64,000 nucleotides of DNA from assembly GCA_947470805.1 (NCBI GenBank), contig CANIVU010000044.1, positions 1-64,000 of the forward strand, written 5' to 3'. The DNA comes from Acidobacteriota bacterium (lineage in GTDB: Bacteria > Acidobacteriota > Terriglobia > Bryobacterales > Bryobacteraceae). The position numbers and the translations under genes are program-made. Under the pieces are notes generated by a model. The model searched no databases and had not been told where the DNA came from. It was given only the letters and a program-made list of their open reading frames with translations. Shown in pieces: positions 34,842 through 44,700 of the stretch (its first letter is position 1; each line of letters opens with the position of its first letter).

Positions 34842-35797
34842 GCCTCCAGCACCGGCCGGTACGTCGCAAAGCCCGGCGCTGCGTGCGAGGCCTGGCGCGC
34901 CTGCTCTTCAAAATGGCGCATCCGCAGCAGAGTAAAGCTGATCGAACGATCACTGAACACCGATGCTTCGTGTTCCGACATCGGCCCGCCTAGCTCCCCG
35001 ATCCACTGCAAATCTTCCGCCGACAAACTCCCCCGCGTCGCCTCCCGCGCGGCCAGATATCGCAGCGTTTCGCCTCGTTGTTCCACCATCGCGCAGACGT
35101 TTTCGCCAAAGCCCAACGAGCGCAAGAACGACGGCGCAAATCGGCGCGCCACGTCGGACAACAACGCCGCCAGTACCGTCGAATCGCCCGCATTCGTCTT
35201 CCGCGCCGCCTCCGCCGCCCGCAACGCCACATCCATCGGCGCCGCCGCGAAATGGCTTTCGAAGAACCCGCTCACCACCCGCGCCGAAGTGGTGATGGTG
35301 GCGTACTCACCCTCCAGGTGCGACAGCGACATGTCGTGCACGTCTTGCGCCGTCCAGCGGCCTTTGCCGAAGGTGAAGCAGGCATCCTCCACCAGATACA
35401 TGGAGAACCCCAGATCCCCGCCCGCACGCACCGTGGACTCCACGGAATTGTTCGTGATCACGCCGCAAACGAAAACGCGCGATGCCTGCGCAGCCCGCAA
35501 ACGCTCCGCCAAATCGGTGCTCGCGAAAGCATTGCACGTCGTTTTCCCAAGCACCGTTTCCCCGGCCAACGGCGCCGTCTCCGGCTTGAAATCGTGGCCG
35601 GCCTGGCCCGGCCGATACGTGGAATTCGGCTCCCGTGAATCGTGCCGCACATGAAAGAGCGGCCAACCCAACTGGCGCCACAATGCCAGCATTCGGCGCC
35701 CACGAGATTCGGCGTGCGGGTGGTTCCGCACGCCCCAGGAAGGATCGTCAATCGCCTTTTGCAGGTCGATCAACACAAGTGCCGGCGCACCGTTCAT
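34808..35797 (-). CDS. Isochorismatase-like domain fused to a metal-less Phn-HD domain
   Basis: 329 residues. Residues 1-180 are an isochorismatase-type hydrolase with D11 and K85, but the nucleophile cysteine position holds S118 (VCGVITNNSVESTVRAG). Residues 185-325 match the HD domain of phosphonate-degradation operons (PhnZ type) in the ALL-D helix, the LRYLAARE helix, the GGPMSEHEASVF motif and the closing YRPVLEAHL, but the metal ligands are gone: the HD pair reads SD (204-205) and the HVAAKRYL histidine and lysine read RGETLRYL. The HD half is thus probably non-catalytic and regulatory or structural. It follows ridA by nine bases. Confidence 0.75.
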   Translation of the reverse strand: MNGAPALVLIDLQKAIDDPSWGVRNHPHAESRGRRMLALWRQLGWPLFHVRHDSREPNSTYRPGQAGHDFKPETAPLAGETVLGKTTCNAFASTDLAERLRAAQASRVFVCGVITNNSVESTVRAGGDLGFSMYLVEDACFTFGKGRWTAQDVHDMSLSHLEGEYATITTSARVVSGFFESHFAAAPMDVALRAAEAARKTNAGDSTVLAALLSDVARRFAPSFLRSLGFGENVCAMVEQRGETLRYLAAREATRGSLSAEDLQWIGELGGPMSEHEASVFSDRSISFTLLRMRHFEEQARQASHAAPGFATYRPVLEAHLNGAPSQQA

Positions 35798-35806
35798 CGG
35801 TCCGCC

Positions 35807-36193
35807 TTACACTTTGGGTTTATACGCCACGCAGTCAATTTCCACTTTCATGACCTTGTTGGCGAACTTGCATTCCACGGTCGTGCGCGCCGGTTTGTTC
35901 TCACCAAAGAACTCTCCGTACACGCCATTCATCGCGCCAAAGTCCCCGCCGTCCCGAAGGAAAACGGAGCACTTCACCACGTCAGCCATGGACGCGCCGG
36001 CAGCTTCCAGAATCTGCCGGATGTTGTTCAGCACCAGACGCGTTTCGTGTTCGATGTCGCCGAACGAGAACTCGTTGGTGGCCGGATCGATCGGGCCTTG
36101 GCCCGACACATAAATGAAGTCGCCCGCGCGCACCGCGTGGGAGTAAGGCCCACGCGGCGCGACGGCGCCCGGAATGTTGTAGCGTTCGATCAT
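35807..36193 (-). CDS. ridA: RidA-family enamine/imine deaminase
   Basis: 128 residues from ATG 36193; the longer open frame to 36430 is antisense to the next gene and basic in composition. The RidA signature is full: PYSHAVRAGDFIYVSGQGPI, ETRLVLNNIRQILEAAGASM, and PARTTVECK with the arginine that holds the substrate carboxylate. RidA hydrolyses reactive 2-aminoacrylate and related imines formed by PLP enzymes. Cytoplasmic trimer. Four bases after the NYN gene and nine before the isochorismatase fusion, all co-directional. Confidence 0.92.
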   Translation of the reverse strand: MIERYNIPGAVAPRGPYSHAVRAGDFIYVSGQGPIDPATNEFSFGDIEHETRLVLNNIRQILEAAGASMADVVKCSVFLRDGGDFGAMNGVYGEFFGENKPARTTVECKFANKVMKVEIDCVAYKPKV

Positions 36194-36197
36194 AGAT

Positions 36198-37610
36198 TTA
36201 CTCCACCGGCTTGCGGGCGCGGGGACGGCGAACCGTCGTGGACGCATTGGCCGAACCGCCAGCGGCGGCTTTCTTCGTCGTGGTGCGTTTGCGTGCGGTA
36301 CCGCGCTTGGGCTTTTCGTCCTCTTCCGGTTCCTGAGAGGCTGCTTCGGCGAATGCTTCAACGGCCGGCACTTCGGTGCCTTCGTTAACAGAGGGGGCAA
36401 CCGGCGCTTCGGCACTGGGCTCCGGAGCATGACGCCGCGGAACGAGTTCGGCGCCCGGATAGGCGATCAGGCCGCGAATCGCATCGGCTTCCACGCGAAC
36501 CAGATAGTTGTCCTGAGCGAAATTGAGAAATTCGCCGAACGACTGGAATCCGTACTTCTGCGCGTCGAAGGTCGGGTGAATTTTGGTCATCCAACCGGCC
36601 AGGTCGTCGGCGGTCGCGCCGTCTTCCAGGTCCAGCTTGTAGATGTCCACCACTTGGCGCAACATCGGCAGCGCTTCGTCCTTCTTCGGCGCGGCAACGG
36701 CTTCCGACACCTGCTTCACTTCAATCGTCTTGCGGCCTTCCGGACCGGTGGTGGCCAGGTACCCGTTGGTCTCCAGCTTGTCCACGAAATCGGAGAAGGA
36801 GCCCGTGCCGTAGGCCCGTTCGTTAAAGCTCGGGTCCAGCTGCAACATGGTGCTCTTCAAGAGCCCCAACTGCGGCTGCACACCGCGGCGGCGCAGAGTG
36901 GCCAGCGCGCGTTCCACCAGCGGCAGAGCGTGCGGCAGGTCCAGCGGAGCCGGGCGGCGATGGTCGCGTCCGCCACGGCGATGGTCGCCATGAAGGGCTT
37001 GCGCGGCGGCCTGCGCGGCCTGTCCCTGTTGGGCAGCGGCGACGGCGGCCGGCGAGGAAGCGGCCAGCAGCGCGGTGGCCGAAGGAATCGGCGTCGGGCG
37101 CGGCTTGTCGATCGGCATCATCTCCCGCGGCGGGAACTTGGAATCGTCCAGCAGCGATTCGTAGGAGATGAACTCGTGGCAATTCTGCTGCAGAATCGTC
37201 GAAGTGAACGCCTTGCCGCCGACGATGTAGATCGTCTTGCCGTAAGCCTTCAGCTTGTTCACCAACGGGATGAAATCGCTATCGCCGCTGATAATGGCAA
37301 ACGAGTTCACGTTCTTGTGCGTGAAGGCCATTTCCAGCGCGTCCAGGGCGAGGTTAATATCCGCGCCGTTTTTATCGCCGCGCGGGGATGGCAGCCGTTG
37401 CACCATCTGCACAGCATTCTCCGCCATCTGGCGAACCGCGCCTTCCTGGCGCGACCAGTTGGCGTAGGCGAACTTGGCGACAATGTCGCCACGTTCTTTC
37501 AGAGCATCGAGGCAAAGGGAAACAGCAAACTCGCGGCGGAGCGTGCTCTTCACACCAATCTCGATGTTGTCGTAGTCAACAAATACAGCTATATTCTGTC
37601 GTTCCTGCAT
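36198..37610 (-). CDS. NYN-domain nuclease with two LOTUS (OST-HTH) domains
   Basis: 470 residues. The N-terminal NYN (PIN-like) RNase domain (5-155) has acidic residues D12 and D14 in FVDYDNIE, D84 in KNGADINLAL, and D110 and D112 in ISGDSDF, forming the metal site. A Pro/Ala linker with a Gly-Arg patch follows. Two winged-helix LOTUS domains then appear: about 225-290 with AYGTGSFSDFVDKLE, and about 312-375 with KYGFQSFGEFLNFA. The last 40 residues are Lys/Arg-rich. This is the layout of animal MARF1/limkain-b1 and of some bacterial NYN-OST proteins, pointing to RNA binding and cleavage. The RNA target is unknown. Confidence 0.88.
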   Translation of the reverse strand: MQERQNIAVFVDYDNIEIGVKSTLRREFAVSLCLDALKERGDIVAKFAYANWSRQEGAVRQMAENAVQMVQRLPSPRGDKNGADINLALDALEMAFTHKNVNSFAIISGDSDFIPLVNKLKAYGKTIYIVGGKAFTSTILQQNCHEFISYESLLDDSKFPPREMMPIDKPRPTPIPSATALLAASSPAAVAAAQQGQAAQAAAQALHGDHRRGGRDHRRPAPLDLPHALPLVERALATLRRRGVQPQLGLLKSTMLQLDPSFNERAYGTGSFSDFVDKLETNGYLATTGPEGRKTIEVKQVSEAVAAPKKDEALPMLRQVVDIYKLDLEDGATADDLAGWMTKIHPTFDAQKYGFQSFGEFLNFAQDNYLVRVEADAIRGLIAYPGAELVPRRHAPEPSAEAPVAPSVNEGTEVPAVEAFAEAASQEPEEDEKPKRGTARKRTTTKKAAAGGSANASTTVRRPRARKPVE

Positions 37611-37648
37611 GTAGGGGTCCTAATGCTGGGTGTTGGCGGTGCCTTTGT

Positions 37649-38047
37649 TCACAACGGCCTGACGGCCGAGCGGATAAACGACACGATCTCTTCTAACGAA
37701 GATCCGGGGGGAAATACCGCTGCCACACCGAGCTCTTTCAACTTCAATCCGTCCTCGTCGGGGATGATCCCTCCGGCGATAACGGCAACATCTTCCATCT
37801 GATTCTGGCGTAGGAGCTCCAAAACGCGAGGCACAATGGCCATATGCGCACCAGAGAGAATCGATAGGCCAATTACCTGGACATCTTCCTGCAGCGCGGC
37901 CTGGACGATCATTTCTGGCGTCTGCCGGAGGCCGGTGTAAATGACCTCCATACCCGCGTCGCGGAGTGCCCGTGCAATAACCTTGGCGCCTCTATCGTGG
38001 CCATCAAGCCCCGGCTTCGCGACAAGTACCCGGATTCGACTCTCCAT
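37649..38047 (-). CDS. Stand-alone B12-binding domain (methylmalonyl-CoA mutase C-terminal type)
   Basis: 132 residues, all one cobalamin-binding Rossmann-like domain. The DXHXXG motif is present as LDGHDRGAK (14-19), with the SxL signature ISLSGAH-like GLSILSGAH and the GG of [10 protein letters not shown] that cradle the dimethylbenzimidazole tail. It matches the small C-terminal domain of methylmalonyl-CoA mutase, which in some bacteria is a separate chain. The large catalytic chain is not in this window, so it may pair with a distant mutase or act as a B12 carrier. It sits 24 bases after the GH29 gene. Confidence 0.88.
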   Translation of the reverse strand: MESRIRVLVAKPGLDGHDRGAKVIARALRDAGMEVIYTGLRQTPEMIVQAALQEDVQVIGLSILSGAHMAIVPRVLELLRQNQMEDVAVIAGGIIPDEDGLKLKELGVAAVFPPGSSLEEIVSFIRSAVRPL

Positions 38048-38071
38048 CCGCTTGTCAAAGTGTAACTCAAT

Positions 38072-39367
38072 TTAGAGGGCCACCTCGACCACCGTGTCAA
38101 TCTCGTTCCGCCCGCCCTCCGGCAAGTGCAGCAACAACCCGTTGTCCACCGGCTGAACACGCACCGGCGCGCCACCCATCACACGTGCCGACTGCACCTT
38201 CCTCCCCAGCGCCGGAATCGCCAGCATCCGGTCCGGCCAATCCAACAAATGGACGTAAACCTTGTTCCCCTTCGCCGTCGTCACGCCCCACGGCCGCGGC
38301 CCCACCGGCCCGCCGCGCGTGCCGTAAATCGACTCGCCATATGTGCCCAGCCATGTGCCAATTTCCTTCAGCCGCGCCGAGAACTCATCCTGTATCGTCC
38401 CGTCCGGCTTCGGCCCCACGTTCAACAGGAAGTTCGCATTGCTCCCCGCCGCGCGGATCAGCGTATGCAACAGCTGCTTCGTGCTCTTCAGCTTTCTCTC
38501 ATTCGGGTTATACCCCCACGCCACGCCAATCGTGTCGCAAGTCTCCAGCGGCAACTTGCCAATCTTCGCCTCGCCGCTGAACCCCGCCGCATTCTGCCCT
38601 GGCAGGTCTTTCTCGAACATCTGAAAGTCCTCGCCCTCAAACGGTGCCAGATGATGGTTGTTCCCGATCAACGCCTGCGGCTGCAGTTTGTGGATCAGGT
38701 CGTAAGTCTTCCGCAACCGCCAATCGGCATCTTTGCGATCCCAGATCCCGTCAAACCAGATGCCGCCAATCTCGCCATAGTTCGTCAACAGTTCCGTCAA
38801 CTGCGCGTCCATGAAATCCAGATAGCGGTTGAAGTCTCCGCTCTGCGCGCGGCCCGACGCCTGCCCCGTCCGCCCGCGCGGGAAGTAGTCCGGATGCGTC
38901 CAGTCCAGATGCGAATGGTAGAAGAACAGCTTCACCCCCTGGTTGCGGCACTCGGCCGCCAACGCCTGCAACGGGTCTTTGCCATACGGCGTCGTGTCCA
39001 CAATGTTCCACTTGCTCTGCTTCGTGCCCCACATCGCGAAGCCGTCGTGATGCTTGCTCGTAATGGTGATGTACTTCTGCCCCGCGTTCTTCACGGTGGC
39101 CACCCATTCGGCGGCGTTGAAATTCACCGGGTTGAACCGCGCCGGCAGCGTCTGGTAATCCGACGCCGTCATCTTGTCATTATTCATCACCCATTCGCCC
39201 TTACCCAGGACCGAGTAAACGCCCCAGTGAACAAACAGGCCGAACTTCGCATCCTGAAACCATTCGCGGGCCTTCAGGTTGGAGGCGGAAGGTTCATAAG
39301 GCGCGGCGGGCAGCGCAAGGCTGGAGGCGGCGGCGCCGGCAAGTTGGAGAGCAGTGCGGCGGGTCAT
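38072..39367 (-). CDS. Exported GH29 alpha-L-fucosidase
   Basis: 431 residues with a Tat-type leader (MTRRTALQLAGAAASSLALP). The GH29 barrel shows WFQDAKFGLFVHWGVYSVLG, YITITSKHHDGFAMW, the nucleophile aspartate D206 in GGIWFDGIWD and the C-terminal GSNANFLLNVGPKPDG. It removes terminal alpha-L-fucose from glycans in the periplasm. About 50 residues of beta sandwich follow the barrel. It belongs with the nearby NHL propeller and sugar isomerase genes, all on the minus strand, as part of glycan use. Confidence 0.92.
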   Translation of the reverse strand: MTRRTALQLAGAAASSLALPAAPYEPSASNLKAREWFQDAKFGLFVHWGVYSVLGKGEWVMNNDKMTASDYQTLPARFNPVNFNAAEWVATVKNAGQKYITITSKHHDGFAMWGTKQSKWNIVDTTPYGKDPLQALAAECRNQGVKLFFYHSHLDWTHPDYFPRGRTGQASGRAQSGDFNRYLDFMDAQLTELLTNYGEIGGIWFDGIWDRKDADWRLRKTYDLIHKLQPQALIGNNHHLAPFEGEDFQMFEKDLPGQNAAGFSGEAKIGKLPLETCDTIGVAWGYNPNERKLKSTKQLLHTLIRAAGSNANFLLNVGPKPDGTIQDEFSARLKEIGTWLGTYGESIYGTRGGPVGPRPWGVTTAKGNKVYVHLLDWPDRMLAIPALGRKVQSARVMGGAPVRVQPVDNGLLLHLPEGGRNEIDTVVEVAL

Positions 39368-39410
39368 AGCACCCCCAGTCTACGCCCGCGCGCGCAGCAT
39401 TACCTCCGGG

Positions 39411-39635
39411 TCACGGTTTCAGCACACCGATCGGCCCTGACATTACGGTAAGAACTCTCTCCATACGGGTGGTATCCGGGTCATAGCCGTTGAATACCTG
39501 CCTCGTCAATTCCAACGCTTCGAGCCGCTCCGCGATCGACCTCGTCTGCCAGTAAGCGTTGGCGTCCGAAGGCGTTTCGGTCGTGACAACCGGCATCACC
39601 GTGCGGTCCATCCGCATCTCGTCGAATAAAGCCAT
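39411..39635 (-). CDS. Small unknown protein
   Basis: 74 residues. The segment SIAERLEALELTRQVFNGYD continuing PDTTRMERVLTV resembles small proteins that usually precede a nucleotidyltransferase gene, but no such partner is present here. Helical, acidic, no signal peptide. Six bases after the NHL gene and 43 bases before GH29, so likely on the same transcript. Function unknown. Confidence 0.5.
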   Translation of the reverse strand: MALFDEMRMDRTVMPVVTTETPSDANAYWQTRSIAERLEALELTRQVFNGYDPDTTRMERVLTVMSGPIGVLKP

Positions 39636-39641
39636 TCCAGC

Positions 39642-40559
39642 CTAATTCTGCCAGGCAAACTTCTGCACGCGCCAGTTCTTGATCTCCGCCGCATAAATCG
39701 CGCCGGTCGAATCCACCGCCATATGGTGCACAAAATCAAACCGCCCCGGAATCTTCCCGTACTGCCCGTAAGTCCCCAACACCTGCCCCTCCATGTTCAC
39801 TTTCACGATCCGGTTGTTATACCCATCGCAAATGTACATGGCCTCTTCCTTCTGGTTATACGCCAGGCCCCACGGCGAACCCAGGTTCTTCCAAACCCGC
39901 AGCAGCTTGCCCTCAGGCGAATAGATCTGCACGCGCCGGTTCTCCCGGTCAGCCAGATAAATCAGCCCGCGCGCGTCGATCGCCACATCGTGCACCGTGT
40001 CAAACTCGCCTTCCGCCGTGCCCTTCTTCCCGCCGATCTGCATCATGAATTCGCCGTTCTTATTGAACTTCACCGCACGCGAATTCACATACCCATCGGA
40101 CACCCAGAAATCCCCGTTCGGCAGAAACGCAATGCCCGTCGGCCGGTTGAACGCGTCCTTCGACGTGTTATCCCCAGGCTGCGCGCCCGCGTTGCCGATC
40201 ACCATCAGCAACTTCCCTTCGCGCGTCCATTTCTTCACCGAATGGCCGAAGACATCGACGGTCCAGACATTCCCATCCGGATCGATCTTAATGCCGTGCG
40301 ACGCCGCCACCGGCATGTTCTCCCAGGCGTCCAGCAACTTGCCCGTCTTATCGAACTTCATCACCGGATTCTTGCTCCGGTTGAACACCCAGACGTTATC
40401 GTCCTTGTCGGTCGCCACGCCCGAACACTCGCCGATGTACATCCCCTTGGGCAGCTTCGCCCAATCGCCAATCAGCTTGATCGGCAACGCCGGACCCGTC
40501 GCCAACTGCGCAAAAACCATCGCGGCCGCGCCGCACGCCAGCAGGAGTATTCGCTTCAT
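39642..40559 (-). CDS. Exported NHL-repeat beta-propeller
   Basis: 305 residues with a signal peptide (MKRILLLACGAAAMVFAQ). Six blades carry the NHL pattern: GMYIGECSGVATDKDDNVWV, MPVAASHGIKIDPDGNVWTV, FNRPTGIAFLPNGDFWVSDG, FDTVHDVAIDARGLIYLADR, SPWGLAYNQKEEAMYICDGY and VHHMAVDSTGAIYAAEIKNW. It resembles the peptidyl-hydroxyglycine amidating lyase propeller without its full catalytic set. Such periplasmic propellers in acidobacteria are common and mostly unassigned; a binding role is more likely than catalysis. Confidence 0.8.
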   Translation of the reverse strand: MKRILLLACGAAAMVFAQLATGPALPIKLIGDWAKLPKGMYIGECSGVATDKDDNVWVFNRSKNPVMKFDKTGKLLDAWENMPVAASHGIKIDPDGNVWTVDVFGHSVKKWTREGKLLMVIGNAGAQPGDNTSKDAFNRPTGIAFLPNGDFWVSDGYVNSRAVKFNKNGEFMMQIGGKKGTAEGEFDTVHDVAIDARGLIYLADRENRRVQIYSPEGKLLRVWKNLGSPWGLAYNQKEEAMYICDGYNNRIVKVNMEGQVLGTYGQYGKIPGRFDFVHHMAVDSTGAIYAAEIKNWRVQKFAWQN

Positions 40560-40604
40560 CGTGCCCGCTAGTATACAAGCCGGGCACGATGAAACGAAAC
40601 AGAA

Positions 40605-41654
40605 CTACTTCAATCCCAGAATCCGGCGGTTCCGCGCCGAATCGGAATCCGCGCCCGCGAAATCGTCGAACGCCTTCGCCGGCACATCGATCAGGTGGGA
40701 CGCGATGAACGGTGCGCCTTCCGCGGCGCCCTGCGAGCTGTCTTTGAAGCAGCATTCCCACTCCAACACGGCCCACGAGCTATACCCGCCCGCCGTCAGC
40801 CGCGAAAAGATCTGCTTGAAGTCCACCTGTCCGTCGCCCAGCGAACGGAAGCGGCCCGGGCGCTCTTTCCAACCCAGATACCCGCCATACACGCCGCTCT
40901 TGGCCGACGGCCGGAACTCGGCGTCCTTCACGTGGAACGCCTTGATCTTCGACGCGTAGATGTCAATAAAGCCCACATAATCCATGCACTGCAGAATGAA
41001 GTGCGAAGGATCGTAGTTGATGTTCACGCGCGTGTGGTTCCCCGTCGCTTCCAGGAACTGCTCGAACGTCGCGCCATCGTACAGGTCCTCGCCCGGATGC
41101 AGCTCATAGGCGAAGTCGACGCCGTGCTCATCGGCGCAATCCAGAATCGGCTTCCACCGCTTCGCCAATTCCTTGAACCCCTCTTCCACCAGCCCGCCCG
41201 GCCGCTGCGGCCACGGGTAGATGAACGGCCACATCAACGCGCCCGAAAACGACGGCGTCACCGGCAATCCCAAATTCGCCGAAGCCTTAATCACCAGCTT
41301 CAGCTGCTCGGTCGCCCACGCGCTCCGCGCGGCCGGATCGCCATGCACCTGCGGCGCGGCGAAGATGTCGAACATCTCGTCGTAGGCCGGGTGCGAAGCC
41401 ACCAGCTGGCCCTGTAGATGCGAAGCCAGTTCGGTGATCTCCAGACCGTTCGTCTGGCCCTTCAAATCGTCGCAATACGCTTTCGATTCAGCCGCCTTGG
41501 CCAAATCCATAATCCGGCTGTCCCACGAGGGAAGCTGGACGCCTTTATAACCAAGGGACTTCGCCCAGGCCGTGATGGCGGGCAAAGAATTGAACGGGGC
41601 TGCATCGCCCATAAACTGGGCCAGGAAGATGGCGGGGCCTTTAATCTGAGACAT
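40605..41654 (-). CDS. Sugar phosphate isomerase/epimerase (TIM barrel)
   Basis: 349 residues from ATG 41654; an ATG at 41714 adds 20 poorly conserved residues. The AP-endonuclease-2-like barrel has GYKGVQLPSWDSR, the FAYELHPGEDLYDG strand with a metal-ligand glutamate, INYDPSHFILQCMDYV with Asp and His ligands, IKAFHVKDAEFRPS and YSSWAVLEWECCF. Members are hexulose or inositol isomerases, epimerases or dehydratases using a divalent metal. Cytoplasmic. The promoter lies in the 116-base gap to the divergent TonB receptor. Confidence 0.88.
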   Translation of the reverse strand: MSQIKGPAIFLAQFMGDAAPFNSLPAITAWAKSLGYKGVQLPSWDSRIMDLAKAAESKAYCDDLKGQTNGLEITELASHLQGQLVASHPAYDEMFDIFAAPQVHGDPAARSAWATEQLKLVIKASANLGLPVTPSFSGALMWPFIYPWPQRPGGLVEEGFKELAKRWKPILDCADEHGVDFAYELHPGEDLYDGATFEQFLEATGNHTRVNINYDPSHFILQCMDYVGFIDIYASKIKAFHVKDAEFRPSAKSGVYGGYLGWKERPGRFRSLGDGQVDFKQIFSRLTAGGYSSWAVLEWECCFKDSSQGAAEGAPFIASHLIDVPAKAFDDFAGADSDSARNRRILGLK

Positions 41655-41729
41655 AGCTGCCCTATCGTACGCCAAAATACCGCATATCCGCACTCTGTAA
41701 CGAATTTGTGACAATTAGAGAACATGCCT

Positions 41730-41755
41730 GACATAGGAGGCCGATACCCTATGTC
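41730..41755 (+). promoter_or_regulatory. 8-bp inverted repeat before the TonB receptor start
   Basis: GACATAGG (41730-41737) and CCTATGTC (41748-41755) are perfect inverted copies with a ten-base spacer. They end five bases before the GGAG ribosome site of the TonB receptor gene. A regulator-binding site or a leader hairpin would both fit. Confidence 0.45.
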
Positions 41756-41770
41756 CATGAGGAGTCTCTT

Positions 41771-44700
41771 TTGCTGAAACGATTAACACTCTGTTGTGCC
41801 CTGTTCGCCAGCCTTTTGCTGGCCCAATTCGATACCGCGCAAGTGCTCGGTACAATTCTTGATGCTTCCGGCCTCGCCTTGACCGAAAGCGATGTCACAC
41901 TCACCAACCTCCAAACCGGTGTCCAACAGAAAACCAAGTCCGACGCCTCCGGTGCCTATCATTTCGCCAACGTCAAAGCCGGCGAATACAAACTCGAAGC
42001 CGGCGCCAAAGGCTTCAAATCCGCAGTTGCCAACCGCTTCACCGTCACCGTCAACGCCCGTCAGCGCGTCGACCTCAAACTCGAAATCGGCTCCACCGCC
42101 GAAAGCATCACCATCAACGATGCCGTCGCGGCTCTCGAAACCGACACCTCTTCCCGCGGCACCGTCGTCGGCCGCCAGCAGGTCGTGAATCTGCCCCTGA
42201 ACGGCCGCTCGTACGCCGATCTGGCTCTCCTCGCCCCCGGCGTCCGCCGCTCCGACATCAGCTCCTCCCGCGACGCCTCTTTCAACGTCAACGGCATGCG
42301 CTCCTCGCAAAACAACTTCGTCATCGATGGCGTCGACAACAACTCCTACGGCACCTCCAACCAGGGCTTCTCCAATCAAGTCGTCCAGCTCTCGCCCGAT
42401 TCCGTCCAGGAGTTCCGCCTCGAAACCAACAACTTCTCCGCCGAATTCGGCCGCGCTGGTGGCGCCATCATCAACGCCTCCATCCGCTCCGGCACCAACC
42501 AGTTCCACGGCGCTGCCTGGGAGTACCTCCGCAACACCGCCCTCAACGCCACCGGCTTCTTCAAACCGGTCAACAACCAGAAACCCGTCCTGATCCAGAA
42601 CCAGTTCGGCGGCGCGTTCGGCGGCCCGATCAAGAAGGACAAAATGTTCTTCTTCGTCGATTACGAAGGTTACCGCCGCACGTCCAAAACCATCCAGTTC
42701 TCCACGCTTCCCACCATGGAACAGCGCGCCGGCAACCTCGGGATCGCCGTCCGTAACCCCATCACCGGGACCATCTACTCCAACGGCATCATCCCCGCCG
42801 CGGACATGACCGCCTGGTCCAAGGAAATCCTCGCCGGCCTCCCCGCCGTCAACCGCCCGGGCCTGTCGAACAACTACGAGTTCCAGCCCCGCCGCACGGA
42901 CCAGAACGACAAAGGCGATGCCCGCTACGACCACTACTTCAACTCCAAGTGGACCGCCTTCGCCCGCTACTCCCACCGCTTGATGAACAACTTCGAGCCC
43001 CCGGCCATCCCTGGCCCCATGGGCGGTAACTCCAACGGCACCGTCCGCGTCCGCAACATCCAGGGCGCTTTCGGCACCACCTGGAACGTCAATCCCACCA
43101 GCCTCGTCGAATTCCGCCTCGGCGTCTCCGCCGTGCAGGGCGGCAAGTTCCCGGTCTTCGTCGGCGAACCCACTCTCGCCAGCAAATTCAATCTGGCCAA
43201 CGCGCCCAACGACCCCCGCTATACCGGCGGTCTTTACTCCCAAGGCATTAACAGCTACACCCAGTTTGGCGTCCAGGGTTCCAATCCTCAATTCCAAAAC
43301 CCCAACGTCTTCAACCCCAAGGTGAACTACTCCAAGATCGCCGGCCGCCACTCTCTGAAAGCCGGCTGGGAGTATCAGAGCATCGGCACCGAGATTGACG
43401 ACTTCAACCCCAAGTCCGGCGGTGATTCCTACTCCGGCCGTTTCTCCCAGGTGCCCGGCACCCCAACCAACAACCTCCAGTTCCTGGCCGACTTCATGTT
43501 CGGTGCCCGCAGCGCCTACACGCTCAACACCGCCAACATCGTCAACCTCCGCCAGTGGATGCACTTCTTCTACTTCCAGGACGATTTCAAAATCTCCAAG
43601 AAGCTCACGCTCAACCTCGGCGTACGCTACGAAGTCGCCACGCCGCAGTTTGAAAACACGAATGCCATGTCGAACTTCGACCCCGCCAGCGGCACCATCA
43701 TCCAGGCCAAAGACGGCTCGATCTACGATCGCGCTCTTGTCAAAATGGACAAGAACAACTGGGCCCCGCGCCTCGGTTTTTCTTACACTTTGTTCAACAA
43801 AACCGTCCTCCGCGGCGCCTACGGCGTCAGCTACATCCATTTCAACCGCATGGGCGGCGAGAACCTCCTCGCCTACAACCTGCCCTTCGTCCTGAACCCC
43901 ATCGTGGACTCGCAGCTGCCTCCGGTGGTCGCCAACGGCCAGCCCCTCTGCACCAGTGCCAACCAGGCCCCCGGCGCCTGCTTCCGCACTACGGAACAGG
44001 GCTACCCGAACAACTTCCTCACCCTCGCCAACGTCAAGCAGGTCAACGTGCGGACGAACTACATCCCCACCGACCTCCGCACCGCCTACAACCAGAACTG
44101 GCACTTCTCCATCCAACAGGATCTGGGCAAGGGCTGGATCGCTGACTTCGGCTACGTCGGCACCAAGGCTGACAAGCTGATGATCCTCGGCGACTACAAC
44201 CAGGCCCGTCCCAACAACGTTGGCGAAGGCCTCTCGCTCCAGGCCCGCCGGCCCCTCCAGGCCTTCGGCTACATCCAGGCAGCCTTCAACGGCGGCTTCC
44301 TCGATTACCACGCCTTCCAGAACAAGATCGAGCGCCGCTTCAGCGGTGGCCTCTACTTCCTGAACTCCTTCACCTGGTCCAAGGCCATCGATAATGCCAG
44401 CGGTCACCTCGAAACCGCCAACGGCGACAACAGCCGCGTCAACTACCGCGCCCTCGATCAGGAAAAGGGTCTCGGCGGGTATGACCAGCCCTTCAACAAC
44501 ACCACCACCATGCTCTGGGATCTCCCTTACGGCAAGGGTCGCCGCTGGGGCTCCAGCTCGAACGCCCTCGCCGATGGCATCCTCGGCGGCTGGCGCCTGA
44601 CGGCGATCAACTTCGCCACCTCCGGCACCCCCGTCAATCTCACCTATGGCCCCTCGTCCACCTTCCAGGTTTCCGGCGCGCCCAACTATCGCCCGAACAT

